Of a DNA stretch of 64,000 bases, positions 33,650-41,466 are shown piece by piece. The notes under the pieces are model-generated. The model made no database searches, was not told the DNA's origin, and saw only the letters and a list, made by a program, of their open reading frames with translations. The stretch comes from Mesobacillus persicus (lineage in GTDB: Bacteria; Bacillota; Bacilli; Bacillales; Cytobacillaceae). How positions within the stretch are numbered: position 1 is the first letter of the stretch; every line of letters begins with the position of its first letter. Where the stretch lies: assembly GCF_900109925.1 (NCBI RefSeq), contig NZ_FOBW01000003.1:310001-374000 (forward strand). Reading direction: 5' to 3'. The translations under genes were made by a program, and so were the position numbers.

Positions 33650-33777
33650 GTTGATTGTAGCGGAAGGCGGTTGACTCCTGCGGGAGCAGCGGGACAGGTG
33701 AGACCCCGCAGGAGCGCAGCGACGAGGAGGCTCACCGCCCGCCCCGCGGAAAGCAAACGCCTGGAGCGTAAATCAAC
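33650..33777. repeat. Large GC-rich structured repeat, copy 2 (128 bp)
   Basis: Bounded by GTTGATT and AATCAAC; contains CTCCTGCGGGAG, GTGAGACCCCGCAGGAG, GGAGGCTCACCGCCC and CCCGCGGAAAGC. It lies between the riboswitch terminators and the first gene, inside the leader RNA. It is the same family as 33155-33346 and a repeat type familiar from many Bacillus genomes. Confidence 0.87.
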
Positions 33778-33874
33778 ATACTAGTTAAGCAGAGCCAAAT
33801 CTTAAAGACCTGATTCAGACCAAACTACGAACATTCAATAATAGAAAACTTTTAAATGAATGGAGAGAGGGTAA

Positions 33875-34000
33875 ATGAAAAAGAAAAAAGTAACTTTTAT
33901 TGAATTGGTGAAGAAAAACAAGGAAGCGCTGATGAACGATCCGAAAGAAATAGCTAGAATCGAAGAGCGACTAGAGGCTAAGCATTCAAATAAACGTTAG
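33875..34000 (+). CDS. FbpB-like small basic protein
   Basis: A 41-residue basic peptide, MKKKKVTFIELVKKNKEAL then MNDPKEIARIEERLEAKHS, matching the pattern of FbpB, the Fur-regulated basic protein of B. subtilis that helps the FsrA sRNA in iron sparing. Members are also seen without Fur control. RBS GGAGAGAGGG. It is the first gene after the Mn2+ riboswitch leader, which links it to metal status, though manganese rather than iron here (inference). Confidence 0.78.
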   Translation: MKKKKVTFIELVKKNKEALMNDPKEIARIEERLEAKHSNKR

Positions 34001-34030
34001 GATAACGATAAAAAAACCAGGAGGGTATTC

Positions 34031-34447
34031 ATGTTACTAAGAAAATACATGTCACTTGTAGGAATTGGTTCAGCACAAATTGATCTCATTCTTGAAAAGG
34101 AAACCTACTATCCTGGTGAAACGGTAAAAGGAGATTTTCAGATTAAAGGCGGGACCATCGAGCAGCAGTTGAAACGGATTGAGTGTGACCTGATCAGAAA
34201 GGACGAAATATTGGGGAAAGAGGAGGTTATTCACACCGCTACCATTTTAACCTCCTCAAAGATTCAAGCGGAAGCAGTCAATCAGATTCCATTTGCATTT
34301 ACGCTCCCCGAGGAGATGGATGTTTCCACTGAAACGCAACTTTACCGGTTTACCACAAGGTTGTTTTTTACCCAAGGTGTAGCGAGTGCGGATCAGGATG
34401 CTATCAAGATTGTCAAGCCGGCCGATGGAGAGGTAGCGGAGGCGTAG
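34031..34447 (+). CDS. Spo0M-like (arrestin-fold) protein, short form
   Basis: A 138-residue protein with the beta-sandwich pattern of the N-terminal half of Spo0M: GSAQIDLILEKETYYPGETVKGDFQIKGG, IECDLIRKD and IPFAFTLPEEMDVST. B. subtilis Spo0M is about twice as long, so only one arrestin-like domain is present here and the C-terminal domain is missing. The frame ends cleanly and the RBS (CCAGGAGGGT) is strong, so a genuine short member is as likely as a truncation. It sits between the FbpB-like and TerC genes. Confidence 0.78.
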   Translation: MLLRKYMSLVGIGSAQIDLILEKETYYPGETVKGDFQIKGGTIEQQLKRIECDLIRKDEILGKEEVIHTATILTSSKIQAEAVNQIPFAFTLPEEMDVSTETQLYRFTTRLFFTQGVASADQDAIKIVKPADGEVAEA

Positions 34448-34506
34448 CCCTACAGAAAACATAAACTCAAAGACCAGACATAATGATATTTAGGAGGAAA
34501 AAATAA

Positions 34507-35271
34507 TTGGAACTTTCGATTTTACTAGAATATGGCGGAGTGTTATTACTCCTCATTGCCCTTGAAGGCTTGCTTGCTGCCGATAACGCATTGGTACTGG
34601 CGATTATGGTTAAGCACCTTCCAGAAGAACAAAGGAAAAAGGCGCTGTTTTATGGTCTTGCTGGGGCGTTTGTGTTCCGTTTTGCATCCTTATTTGCGAT
34701 TTCCTTCCTTGTAGATGTTTGGCAAGTTCAGGCGCTTGGAGCCTTATACCTCCTATTTATCGCGATTAATCATATCGTAAGGAAACTCTATTTTAAAAAA
34801 CTTGAGGGGCAAGTTGAGAAGGAAAAGAAAAAATCAGGATTTTGGGGTACGGTATTTAAGGTGGAATTGGCTGATATCGCGTTCGCGATTGATTCGATCT
34901 TAGCTGCATTTGCTTTAGCGATGACTTTACCAAATACAAACCTACCAGCAATTGGTGGAATGGATGGCGGAAAGTTCCTAGTGATCTTTGCTGGTGGTTT
35001 AATCGGATTGATTATCATGCGTTTTGCCGCAAACCTATTTGTTACCTTGCTTAATTCGAGACCGGGGCTTGAAATTGCTGCCTTTGCGATTGTTGGTTGG
35101 GTAGGTGTGAAGTTATCAGTGTTAACATTAGGGCATAAGGACATTGGCGTTATTCCATATGACTTTGCCCACTCCACTGAGTGGAAGTTATTCTTCTATA
35201 CCGTATTGATTGGAATAGCTGCAGTGGGTTGGTTCTTGTCGAAAGAGAAGCAGGAACAGCGAGCAGCGTAA
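34507..35271 (+). CDS. ykoY: TerC/YkoY family membrane protein, probable Mn2+ exporter
   Basis: A 254-residue membrane protein with about seven to eight helices. TerC signatures are ALEGLLAADNALVLAIMVKHLP (acidic residue in the first helix) and VELADIAFAIDSILAAFALAM (aspartates in a middle helix), likely metal-binding. TerC proteins MeeF/YkoY and MeeY export manganese and metallate secreted enzymes in B. subtilis. TTG start at 34507 with AGGAGGAAA upstream. The Mn2+ riboswitch at the head of this transcript supports a manganese role. A terminator follows. Confidence 0.9.
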   Translation: MELSILLEYGGVLLLLIALEGLLAADNALVLAIMVKHLPEEQRKKALFYGLAGAFVFRFASLFAISFLVDVWQVQALGALYLLFIAINHIVRKLYFKKLEGQVEKEKKKSGFWGTVFKVELADIAFAIDSILAAFALAMTLPNTNLPAIGGMDGGKFLVIFAGGLIGLIIMRFAANLFVTLLNSRPGLEIAAFAIVGWVGVKLSVLTLGHKDIGVIPYDFAHSTEWKLFFYTVLIGIAAVGWFLSKEKQEQRAA

Positions 35272-35286
35272 CATAATACAATAGTT

Positions 35287-35335
35287 AAGCATGCGGGTTC
35301 AGTTAGAATGCAACTCGCATGCTTTGATTTTTCTA
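35287..35335 (+). terminator. Terminator after the TerC gene
   Basis: AAGCATGCG / CGCATGCTT stem with a long loop and TTGATTTTT tail. Confidence 0.8.
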
Positions 35336-35434
35336 GAGGGCTCTATTCTCAACCTTTGTTGCTAACTGTTATAAATAGAACTTTAGAGCTAATTTTCCCA
35401 CGAAAAATACCTATAATATAATGAGGGAAAGAGC

Positions 35435-35512
35435 TTGCAACTTACTTTAAGCGTACCAAATAGCTTTTTCATCGTTAAAATCGGGTTTTGGATTTTAAAC
35501 AACAATCTTTAC
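35435..35512 (-). repeat. About 75-bp dispersed repeat, copy C (inverted)
   Basis: On the minus strand it reads GATTGTTGTTTAAAATCC, then CCGATTTTAACGATGAAAAA and GCTATTT, matching copies at 26124 and 40815. Confidence 0.6.
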
Positions 35513-35549
35513 GAAAAACAGCCTTATAGACTGGAAAGGGGGAATTGGG

Positions 35550-36164
35550 TTGAAATCATTCAGTGAATTAGCTAAAAGTGTGTCGTTCACGAGGAAGGGC
35601 TCGAAGGTAAAACTGAATGACAAAGATCCTGCTCTCGAATTGATTGGTACAGGGAGAAGCGCCTACGTTTTTAAAATTAAAGACACGAACAAGGTTTTAA
35701 AGGTATTCTTTCCTCCTTATGAACAGATTGCGCAAAAAGAAGCAGAGATTTATAAAATGCTTTCAGGTAACATTTATTATCCATCGATTTATGATTCAGG
35801 TGAACACTACTTAGTTATCGATTATATTGCTGGAAATACATTGTTTGATTGTTTGGTAAAAGGAATTGAGGTAACCGCGAACGAAATCAGGGAAATTGAT
35901 AAGGCTCTATCGATGGCAAGAGAAAAAGGGTTGAATCCCTCTGATATCCATTTGCGAAATATTATCCTAACAAAAGATGACCAAGTCAAAATCATTGATG
36001 TGGCTAGGTTTAAACAAACAAAAAAATGTAAGCAATGGGCCGATATAAAAGCGGCATATAAGAAGTTTTATCATAGAAGACTATTTCCCAAAAAGGCTCC
36101 AGAACTGATTTTAAATTTAATTGCTTTTTTATATAAGAAGAAAATGATTCCGTATTTTCGGTAG
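35550..36164 (+). CDS. Small protein-kinase-like protein (YrzF-like)
   Basis: A 204-residue kinase-fold protein. A nucleotide loop GTGRSAYVFKIK (about 32-43) precedes a lysine in KVLKVFFP; the catalytic loop appears as NPSDIHLRNIIL and the metal site as VKIIDVARF, a D-x-A-R-F variant in place of DFG. This resembles the small YrzF/Bud32-like kinases of Bacillus spore-formers, some of which work in sporulation. Activity is not proven by motifs. TTG start at 35550 with GAAAGGGGG upstream. Confidence 0.75.
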   Translation: MKSFSELAKSVSFTRKGSKVKLNDKDPALELIGTGRSAYVFKIKDTNKVLKVFFPPYEQIAQKEAEIYKMLSGNIYYPSIYDSGEHYLVIDYIAGNTLFDCLVKGIEVTANEIREIDKALSMAREKGLNPSDIHLRNIILTKDDQVKIIDVARFKQTKKCKQWADIKAAYKKFYHRRLFPKKAPELILNLIAFLYKKKMIPYFR

Positions 36165-36211
36165 GACGCTAACGCTTTTAGGAGCCACTCGGTCTAAATA
36201 ATAGTACCGAA

Positions 36212-36243
36212 CCCTAGTCTGAATAGTAGGCTGGGGCTTTTTA
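36212..36243 (+). terminator. Terminator after the kinase-like gene
   Basis: CCCTAGTCT / AGGCTGGGG stem (two G-U pairs), then CTTTTT. Confidence 0.7.
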
Positions 36244-36320
36244 CTTTGGTCAATGAAAGGTATGTATATGAATGTGCTTGTAGAAAATATAGGCAGCATG
36301 ATGAATGAGGAGGAATTGAA

Positions 36321-36749
36321 ATGAGTGAAAAAAACTATCAAGCTTTGATTAAGGATCGGGTCTTTATTGGAGGTGCGGATGATGTCCAAGACGTAATGGA
36401 AACTGAAAAGGCGGATGTCATTTTTGATTTGCGGGCAGAAGCACCAACAGAGAACTCTGATTTTAATCGAATTCATCGGCCGATTGTTGATGATAAAGAA
36501 AATCAAGAGGAATCAGTTAAGCAAGCAATTGATCATGTGTTAGATGCTTATCATAAGGGGAAAAAGGTTTATTTTCATTGTGGGGGTGGAAGTAACCGAA
36601 CGGGAACAGTGGCAATTGGGACTTTGCTTGCGTTAGGTGAGGCGAACACCATTGACGAAGCTGAAGCAAAGGCACAGTCCGTTCGTCCGAAAATTAAGGT
36701 GAAGCCAGAAATGAAGGAAGCTTTGAAGCGGATTTTTCCGGAGGCTTAA
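36321..36749 (+). CDS. Dual-specificity/tyrosine phosphatase-like protein
   Basis: A 142-residue protein with the cysteine phosphatase signature HCGGGSNRTG (C-x5-R, about residues 91-100) and an upstream aspartate-containing loop (HRPIVDDKEN) that could act as general acid. The fold resembles small bacterial DSP-like enzymes (ADP-ribosyl or protein-tyrosine phosphatase-like). Substrate unknown. RBS GAGGAGGAA. The aldo-keto reductase gene starts 144 nt downstream. Confidence 0.83.
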   Translation: MSEKNYQALIKDRVFIGGADDVQDVMETEKADVIFDLRAEAPTENSDFNRIHRPIVDDKENQEESVKQAIDHVLDAYHKGKKVYFHCGGGSNRTGTVAIGTLLALGEANTIDEAEAKAQSVRPKIKVKPEMKEALKRIFPEA

Positions 36750-36893
36750 TGAGTAAAAGGAGTCAAATGAATAAGGCTGACTTGGGCGTTGACGATAAGC
36801 TTTTGAAACTGCTGGGCATGAAAATTGCTGTTTAACTTTTACAACGTTAAAATAATACAGTGTTTCAAAGTTAAACATGAGGAGGAATGGTTT

Positions 36894-37718
36894 GTGAACG
36901 TTAAATTAAACAATGGCGTAGAAATGCCTCAGCTTGGTTTTGGTGTTTTTAAAGTAGAAGAAGGCGAAACGGTTGTAGAAGCAGTAAAAAAGGCGATTGA
37001 AGTTGGCTACCGATCAATCGATACAGCGGCCATCTATAAAAATGAAGCAGGGGTCGGACAAGCGATTAGTGAATCAGGAGTTCCGCGTGAAGAACTTTTC
37101 ATTACCTCTAAGGTTTGGAATAGTGATCAAGGGTACGAATCCACACTAAAAGCATTCGATGCGAGTCTTGAAAGACTCGGGTTGGATTATTTAGATTTAT
37201 ATCTTGTTCACTGGCCAACACCTAAACAAGATAAATATGTTGAAACGTATAAGGCGTTAGAAAAATTGTATGCGGATGGAAAAGTTCGTTCCATTGGTGT
37301 ATCGAATTTCAAGATTTCGCATTTGGAAAGACTTTTTTCAGAAACGACTGTTAAACCTGTCGTCAACCAAGTGGAATTGCACCCATATCATTCACAGTCT
37401 GAGCTAAGAAAGTTTTGCCGTGAAAATGGGATTTATGTAGAAGCTTGGGGCCCATTAATGCAAGGGGGAGAGGCTCTTAACAACGAAGTGATTGCAAAAA
37501 TCGCTGAACAACATGGCAAGACTCCTGCCCAAGTGATTCTACGCTGGCATTTGCAAAGTGAAATCATTGCGATTCCGAAATCAATCACACCTAGCCGAAT
37601 TGAAGAAAACTTTCAAGTCTTTGATTTTGAATTATCAGGCGCTGACATGGAACAAATTGATGCACTTAATGAAAACAAGCATCAGGGACCAGACCCAGAT
37701 GATATGAATGTATTTTAA
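36894..37718 (+). CDS. Aldo/keto reductase
   Basis: A 274-residue AKR (TIM barrel, NADPH-dependent). The catalytic tetrad is visible: D43 and Y48 in SIDTAAIYKNE, K in ITSKVWN and H in LVHWPTP; the cofactor site is IPKSITPSRI. It is closest to B. subtilis YvgN/YtbE-type enzymes that reduce methylglyoxal and other aldehydes. GTG at 36894 with GAGGAGGAA upstream is the natural start; the longer frame has no RBS. Confidence 0.92.
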   Translation: MNVKLNNGVEMPQLGFGVFKVEEGETVVEAVKKAIEVGYRSIDTAAIYKNEAGVGQAISESGVPREELFITSKVWNSDQGYESTLKAFDASLERLGLDYLDLYLVHWPTPKQDKYVETYKALEKLYADGKVRSIGVSNFKISHLERLFSETTVKPVVNQVELHPYHSQSELRKFCRENGIYVEAWGPLMQGGEALNNEVIAKIAEQHGKTPAQVILRWHLQSEIIAIPKSITPSRIEENFQVFDFELSGADMEQIDALNENKHQGPDPDDMNVF

Positions 37719-37744
37719 GGAATACTAGTTACATAAATGGAAAG

Positions 37745-37775
37745 CAAATGGAAGGTGCCTGGCACCTTCCATTTG
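37745..37775. repeat. GGTGCCTGGCACC palindrome, copy 6 (perfect)
   Basis: CAAATGGAAGGTGCC, single T, GGCACCTTCCATTTG: fifteen-pair perfect inverted repeat followed by TTTTCC; can act as a terminator for the AKR gene. Confidence 0.85.
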
Positions 37776-37842
37776 TTTTCCACTGAGCGATGTATGGTAA
37801 AATGAGGGGACGAATAATGGATCATGATATAGAGGTGTAAAG

Positions 37843-39228
37843 ATGAAAACAGTTGTAGTAGTTGGTGGTGGGGTAACAGGTTTAGCTGCCATGTATGAAT
37901 TACATAAATGGAAACAAGCGAACCAAGCAGATGTTAGGCTTGTTTTAGTTGAGCAGTCAAATGAGCTTGGTGGAAAAATCTGCACAGTGAATCAAAACGG
38001 GTTTGTCATGGAAGCTGGGGCCGATTCAATGGTCGCCCGGAAAATAGAGACGATGTCGTTTATTGAAGAGCTCGGTTTGGAGCAAGAAGTTGTCTATAAT
38101 ACGACGGGTATTTCTTTTATCTATACTGACGGCGAGCTGAAGCCGATTCCGGCGGATTCGGTTTTCGGTATTCCGGCAAGCATCGAATCTTTGGCGACCA
38201 GCACGCTTGTTTCTGCCGAAGGAAAAGTCGCGGCGTTGAAGGATTTTTATACGAAGAATGAAGGCTTTACGAAAAACGATTCTGTCGGCTCATTTCTTGA
38301 ACATTGTTTTGGAAAAGAATTAGTTGAAAAACAAATTGCTCCTGTTCTGTCTGGAGTTTATTCAGGCAAGCTTAGTGATTTAACGATATCTTCCACTTTG
38401 CCCTACCTGATCGATTATAAGGAACAATACGGAAGCATCATCAAAGGCTTGGAAGCGAACAAACAGAAGTTCAAAGGGGGAGAAAGAAAGTTTCTTTCTT
38501 TTAAAAATGGCTTAAATTCGCTGATTAAGGGGTTTGAAGACAAGCTTGATGAAGTGGAAATTTTAAAGAACACGAAAGTAGAAAAAATCGAAACCAGCAA
38601 CGATGGTTATCAAGTTAGATTAAACAATGAGGAAATTATTGAAGCCGATCATGTCGTCCTAAGTATCCCGCATACGGCGGCTGAAAAAATCCTAGAGGAC
38701 CCTGAGCTCGACGCAGGGTTTGCAGGATTAAAGAATAGCTCCCTTATTAGTGTGTATGTAGGTTTTGATGTTCCAGATGAGATTCTGCCAGCCGATGGTA
38801 CAGGCTTTATCACCGCCAACACGGACGAATTATCCTGTAATGCCTGTACATGGACAAGTAGGAAGTGGGAACATACATCCAAGTCTGGGAACTTATTAGT
38901 AAGGCTATTTTATAAAAGTAGCCACCCAGCCTTTGCATCACTAAAGGATAGCACCAAGGAAGAGCTGCTTAGGGTTGCACTTGATGACATTCATAAAAGT
39001 CTAGGAATCACTGCGGAACCTGTGGCGAGTGAGGTAACTAGTTGGTCTGAACAAATGCCGAATTATTTAATCAATCATCCTAAAAGCTTGCAAGCACTTG
39101 AAAGCAAATTAGCGGCCTCTTTCCCAGGGATTTATTTAGCAGGGAGTTCCTATTATGGAGTGGGGATCCCTGATTGTATCGAAAATGGATTTGAGACGGC
39201 AAGGAAGATTTCGGAGTTGCTGGCCTAA
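37843..39228 (+). CDS. hemY: Protoporphyrinogen/coproporphyrinogen III oxidase
   Basis: A 461-residue FAD enzyme. The N-terminal VVVVGGGVTGLAAMYEL is the dinucleotide-binding motif, followed by LVEQSNELGGKICTV and MEAGADSMVARK; the C-terminus has YLAGSSYYGVGIPDCIENGFETA for FAD binding. In Gram-positive bacteria this family (HemY/CgoX) oxidises coproporphyrinogen III in haem synthesis. It stands apart from hemE/hemH here, so it may be a second copy. RBS weak (AGAGGTG). Terminator shared with the converging MarR gene. Confidence 0.9.
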   Translation: MKTVVVVGGGVTGLAAMYELHKWKQANQADVRLVLVEQSNELGGKICTVNQNGFVMEAGADSMVARKIETMSFIEELGLEQEVVYNTTGISFIYTDGELKPIPADSVFGIPASIESLATSTLVSAEGKVAALKDFYTKNEGFTKNDSVGSFLEHCFGKELVEKQIAPVLSGVYSGKLSDLTISSTLPYLIDYKEQYGSIIKGLEANKQKFKGGERKFLSFKNGLNSLIKGFEDKLDEVEILKNTKVEKIETSNDGYQVRLNNEEIIEADHVVLSIPHTAAEKILEDPELDAGFAGLKNSSLISVYVGFDVPDEILPADGTGFITANTDELSCNACTWTSRKWEHTSKSGNLLVRLFYKSSHPAFASLKDSTKEELLRVALDDIHKSLGITAEPVASEVTSWSEQMPNYLINHPKSLQALESKLAASFPGIYLAGSSYYGVGIPDCIENGFETARKISELLA

Positions 39229-39233
39229 GCCAT

Positions 39234-39272
39234 AAAAAAGGAGCGTTCATCAATGGATGATTGCTCCTTTTT
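39234..39272. terminator. Bidirectional terminator
   Basis: AAAAAGGAGC / GCTCCTTTTT with inner ATC/GAT pairing, between converging hemY and the MarR gene. Confidence 0.87.
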
Positions 39273-39283
39273 ACTGCTTCAAC

Positions 39284-39718
39284 TCAGGTTCGCCCTTTTA
39301 ACTTCTCCTGCAATCCTTTCAATCCCCGCATCAACTGTATATATTCTTCGATTTCGATATGACAGTCTAGGATTTCTTCAGCAATCTTATTGGTGATGGC
39401 TTGTTTCTCTTTCCGTGCTTTATCTTGTAAAAAAATAAGTACGTTTCTTTCATCGGTCTTTGACCGTTCTTTACGAAGCCAGCCGTTTGCTTCCATTCTT
39501 GTTAGCATAGGGGTTAAAGTTCCTGTCCCAAGATTCAAGGTCTGTCCCAACTCTTTTACGGTTACTTCGTCCTTTTCCCATAATGCTAATAGCAGCAAAT
39601 ACTGGGGATAGGTCAAACCGAATGTCTGCAGGACGCTTGTATATAACTTAGTAAATTCACTTGAAGTTTGATAGATGGCAAAGCATAGTTGTTTTTCTAA
39701 AGTTAAGAAGTCTTTCAT
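39284..39718 (-). CDS. OhrR-like MarR family peroxide-sensing repressor
   Basis: A 144-residue MarR protein. The N-terminus LEKQLCFAIYQTS carries the lone peroxide-sensing cysteine (C12) seen in OhrR. The winged helix follows (VTVKELGQTLNLGTGTLTPMLTRMEANGWLRKERSKTDERNVLIFL). It should release DNA upon oxidation by organic hydroperoxide. It lies 20 nt after the glutathione peroxidase gene on the same strand, so regulator and enzyme are co-transcribed and probably autoregulated from the operator near 40263. Confidence 0.9.
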   Translation of the reverse strand: MKDFLTLEKQLCFAIYQTSSEFTKLYTSVLQTFGLTYPQYLLLLALWEKDEVTVKELGQTLNLGTGTLTPMLTRMEANGWLRKERSKTDERNVLIFLQDKARKEKQAITNKIAEEILDCHIEIEEYIQLMRGLKGLQEKLKGRT

Positions 39719-39738
39719 ATTTCATCTCCGGATAAATC

Positions 39739-40215
39739 TTATAATAGTTTCGTTAAATCTGCTTCGATTTTACTTGGCTCAATAGTGGGACCATAACGTT
39801 CAACTACCTGACCATTACGGTCAACTAGGAATTTGGTGAAATTCCACTTAATTCTTTTAGATAAGAGACCTCTCTTCTGTTCCTTTAGGTAAGTGAACAA
39901 AGGATCGGCCTTGCTTCCATTAACGTCAATCTTTGCAAAGATGGGAAAATTGACTCCGTAGTTTACTTGGCAAAATTCAGTCGTTTTTTCAATATTATCA
40001 TATTCTTGATTGTTGAATTGATCACATGGGAAACCTAGAATCTCTAAATCTTTGTCACTGTATTTTTCATATAACTCCTGAAGTCCTTTAAATTGGGGAG
40101 TGAGGCCGCATTTACTGGCTGTATTGACAATAATCAACGGCTTTCCTTCGTATTCTTTTAAAGATAGTTCCTCACCATTGGGCTTTTTTACTTTAAAATC
40201 GTATACATTTTGCAT
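39739..40215 (-). CDS. Glutathione peroxidase-family thiol peroxidase
   Basis: A 158-residue GPx-type peroxidase, starting at the ATG at 40215 (GAGGGGGC upstream) rather than 40248. Signature segments are IVNTASKCGLTPQ with catalytic C36 (cysteine, not Sec), ILGFPCDQFNNQE and WNFTKFLVDRNG. Bacillus has no glutathione, so it likely uses thioredoxin or bacillithiol. It is the first gene of a unit with the OhrR-like repressor. Confidence 0.93.
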   Translation of the reverse strand: MQNVYDFKVKKPNGEELSLKEYEGKPLIIVNTASKCGLTPQFKGLQELYEKYSDKDLEILGFPCDQFNNQEYDNIEKTTEFCQVNYGVNFPIFAKIDVNGSKADPLFTYLKEQKRGLLSKRIKWNFTKFLVDRNGQVVERYGPTIEPSKIEADLTKLL

Positions 40216-40262
40216 TTGCTCATGCCCCCTCTTATTATTGCAGATCATTCTGATATTATTGT

Positions 40263-40289
40263 ATCGTGTACGATTTAATCTTACACGAT
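40263..40289 (-). promoter_or_regulatory. Candidate operator for the peroxidase-OhrR unit
   Basis: ATCGTGTA (40263-40270) and TACACGAT (40282-40289) form an inverted repeat; on the minus strand AATCGTGTAAGATT is followed by the related AAATCGTACACGAT. It lies about 50-75 nt upstream of the peroxidase start, as expected for a MarR site. Confidence 0.6.
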
Positions 40290-40333
40290 TTATTTATGGA
40301 TGGCAAATATCACTAATTAATTGGGAAAACAGG

Positions 40334-40438
40334 TATGGAGAGGAAGTTACATGAATTAGATAGAAAACAATAAAGTAGAAGAAGTCGAGGCTGCAGTCCA
40401 CCAGCTGGTGCCTATGAGTAATTGGGGAGGTGAATGAA
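40334..40438 (+). pseudogene. Possible small gene remnant
   Basis: MERKLHELDRKQ from 40334 stops at TAA; in the next frame NNKVEEVEAAVHQLVPMSNW continues to TGA at 40436-40438. A one-base shift would join them into one helical peptide. Too short to be sure. Confidence 0.25.
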
Positions 40439-40571
40439 TAGAAGAAACTACAATTAGGTTAAGCTGAAGGACGTTTTCAAAATATCATTTATCCTCTATA
40501 TTTTATTATCGAAAACTATGATATGTTTACTGTAAGCCAACCTAAATGGGGCTTGGGAAGGATGTGAAGGT

Positions 40572-40694
40572 ATGAACGACCAGCAATCCGAAGAAATGGT
40601 AAAGAACCTAAAAAGGATCGCCGACGCATTAGAACGTTTATCGCCACCACCACAACCTAAGGAGTCTACAGACACAGAAGATGTTAAAGGCTAG
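40572..40694 (+). CDS. Small hypothetical protein
   Basis: A 40-residue acidic peptide, MNDQQSEEMVKNLKRIADAL then a proline-rich ERLSPPPQPKESTD tail. An amphipathic helix followed by a flexible tail is all that can be said. ATG at 40572 with GAAGG-type purines upstream (weak SD) and a terminator at 40774. It looks like a real short Bacillus gene, function unknown. Confidence 0.55.
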   Translation: MNDQQSEEMVKNLKRIADALERLSPPPQPKESTDTEDVKG

Positions 40695-40773
40695 TACTTC
40701 CCCTTATCGTTCTGATATCTAACGTAGAAACATTCACGTGAGCAGTAAAACTAAATCTTGAAGCACAAAAATG

Positions 40774-40798
40774 AAAAGCCGCTAATCTGCGGCTTTTT
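40774..40798 (+). terminator. Terminator
   Basis: AAAAGCCGC / GCGGCTTTTT stem with six-base loop. Confidence 0.88.
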
Positions 40799-40814
40799 CT
40801 TTTGGCTGTTTTTA

Positions 40815-40892
40815 TAATGATTGTTGTTGAAATCCTAAGACAGATTCTAACGTGTGAAAGCTTTATTAAACGCAAAAAAAGTAAGTTCGTTC
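40815..40892 (+). repeat. About 75-bp dispersed repeat, copy B
   Basis: GATTGTTGTTGAAATCC, then GATTCTAACGTGTGAAAGCT; related to copies A (26124) and C (35435). Confidence 0.6.
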
Positions 40893-41004
40893 GAATCTCT
40901 TTTCCTTAAGGTTCGGCTTGCCTTAGTGAATTGAAAAGTTAACTTATCTCAACCCCTTTAAAAAGAAGTCATGTCCTAAATTAAGTAACCAGCGAGCGAT
41001 AGAG

Positions 41005-41195
41005 AAATAAGCGGAGATTTTCCCGTTAAATTCAGATTAGAGCTCATTTTAGGATAAATAGGGGGAGTTTTTCCGCCTATTCATAGAAAAATTACCTATT
41101 TCACGTTTTTCGAATCAAATAAGCGGAATTTCTCCCGCTATTTAAGTTATTTTCAGTGCCGTTTATTAATTAAGGGGAATTTCTCCGCCTATTTA
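41005..41195. repeat. Cluster of four degenerate 28-bp palindromes
   Basis: Units near 41005, 41055, 41117 and 41167 share the form AATA-GCGGAATTTCTCCCGC-TATT with mismatches, spaced 50, 62 and 50 bp. They occupy the middle of the 40695-41466 stretch, which has no gene; the rest of it holds palindrome copies and the leader of the kinase-like gene. Confidence 0.7.
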
Positions 41196-41267
41196 TCAGG
41201 TCAAAGTGCCTAACTTCCCCCCAACCGATAAGTGACTTTCTTTCTAAGTAGAAAAACTGGAAATAAC

Positions 41268-41292
41268 CTGGATGGTGCCTGGCACCTTCCAG
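41268..41292. repeat. GGTGCCTGGCACC palindrome, copy 7
   Basis: CTGGATGGTGCC, T, GGCACCTTCCAG. Confidence 0.8.
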
Positions 41293-41466
41293 CTCAATGG
41301 AACCGTCCAACGGCATCCTCCATTTTGCTAGGTAAAGGTACATTTTTCCAAGTTAGGGATACTCGTCCGGTCACTTTTTACCCTCGTTGAATTTATTGTA
41401 TTAATGGGATTTAGACAATCTGTTTATCCAAGGGTAAAAATTGATACTTCTGGAGGGAGTGCATGT

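Noticed and set aside
39739-40215. Selenocysteine glutathione peroxidase
   Set aside because: The catalytic codon encodes cysteine (ASKCGLT), with no TGA in the frame.
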